Source: Planctomycetota bacterium (lineage in GTDB: Bacteria; Planctomycetota; Phycisphaerae; Sedimentisphaerales; Anaerohalosphaeraceae). From it: DNA of 5,539 bases. Below the pieces are notes generated by a model, which saw nothing but the letters and a program-made list of their open reading frames with translations, did not search any database and had not been told where the DNA came from. The position numbers and the translations under genes were made by a program. The stretch spans positions 1 to 5,539 of the forward strand of contig QNBS01000174.1 of assembly GCA_003644175.1 (NCBI GenBank), written 5' to 3'. Positions 5,411 through 5,539 of this stretch are shown in pieces (position 1 is the stretch's first letter; each line of letters begins with the position of its first letter).

Positions 5411-5536
5411 ATGCTCAAGGCGGCAGTAGAGGATTCTCTGCCGCCTGGTGGAGGAACGAGAATCCTAGAGAACTTCATGTATTATGGCGTTATCGATTGG
5501 CAGTACGCATGGTTCAGATATCCGGATATTAATTAG
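5411..5536 (+). CDS. Short ORF of 41 codons, hypothetical and doubtful
   Basis: The ATG at 5411 lies immediately after the predicted transcription start, so translation would be nearly leaderless; only a weak GGGA (5404-5407) precedes it. The ORF ends at TAG 5534-5536. The predicted protein is aromatic-rich in its second half (MYYGVIDWQYAWFRY at residues 23-37) and matches no family I recognise. An in-frame TGA at 5390-5392 closes the frame upstream. The candidate pseudoknot lies inside the first half, so coding and structure may not both be real. A different frame from ATG 5484 is open to the window edge for 18 codons and could be the start of a gene beyond it. Confidence 0.2.
   Translation: MLKAAVEDSLPPGGGTRILENFMYYGVIDWQYAWFRYPDIN
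5419..5466 (+). ncRNA. Candidate H-type RNA pseudoknot in a plus-strand leader
   Basis: Stem 1 pairs GGCGGCAG (5419-5426) with CTGCCGCC (5438-5445), 8 bp. Stem 2 pairs AGGATTCT (5430-5437), inside the stem 1 loop, with AGAATCCT (5459-5466), 8 bp. Loop 1 has 3 nt (5427-5429), there is no base between the stems, and loop 3 has 13 nt (5446-5458). This is workable geometry for a classical H-type pseudoknot with stacked stems. Loop 3 contains GGAGGA (5450-5455), a strong SD-like sequence. It starts about 9 nt after the predicted transcription start. No known riboswitch class is recognised, and only complementarity supports it. Confidence 0.4.
5518..5529. repeat. Perfect 12-bp palindrome ATATCCGGATAT
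   Basis: The sequence is its own reverse complement and lies at the right edge, 112 nt past the CCAGTATACTGG palindrome. The two share no obvious half-site. It may be an operator, or chance. Confidence 0.3.
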
Positions 5537-5539
5537 ACG

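Overview
This 5.5-kb window holds one large housekeeping enzyme gene with one small partner gene, flanked by repeat-rich, gene-poor DNA. The enzyme is a complete pyruvate:ferredoxin oxidoreductase (PFOR, nifJ/por family, 1188 aa) on the minus strand. Immediately downstream, with only 20 nt between stop and start, is a 236-aa predicted lipoprotein of unknown function. The two probably form an operon reading right to left.

A PFOR points to an anaerobic or facultatively anaerobic lifestyle. The flanks carry heptamer tracts (TTGGCTG/TTGTAGA type) and generic dispersed repeats of a kind I associate with environmental Planctomycetota (Phycisphaerae/Sedimentisphaerales-like) and similar anaerobe genomes. 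That placement is an inference from style and is not a marker-based assignment.

Layout. 1-95: the last 30 codons of a plus-strand reading frame that matches the group II intron reverse transcriptase/maturase family for 13 residues and then diverges to an early stop, so it is probably a truncated relic. 96-427: no gene; a 7-nt-period repeat tract, a tandem decamer and two small hairpins beyond the lipoprotein stop. 428-1138: lipoprotein. 1159-4725: PFOR. 4726-4830: PFOR leader with a 44-nt near-perfect hairpin. 4830-5374: no convincing gene; decayed palindromic dispersed repeats and short inverted repeats. 5375-5539: a candidate plus-strand promoter followed by a sequence able to form an H-type pseudoknot with an SD-like GGAGGA in its last loop, plus a 41-codon ORF and two perfect 12-bp palindromes.

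Function. PFOR oxidises pyruvate to acetyl-CoA and CO2 and passes electrons to ferredoxin. Nothing in the lipoprotein shows a link to this chemistry, and it may simply be carried on the same transcript. No known defence system, CRISPR array or complete mobile element is visible. The parts most likely to be new are non-coding: the hairpin in front of PFOR and the pseudoknot-like leader at the right edge.
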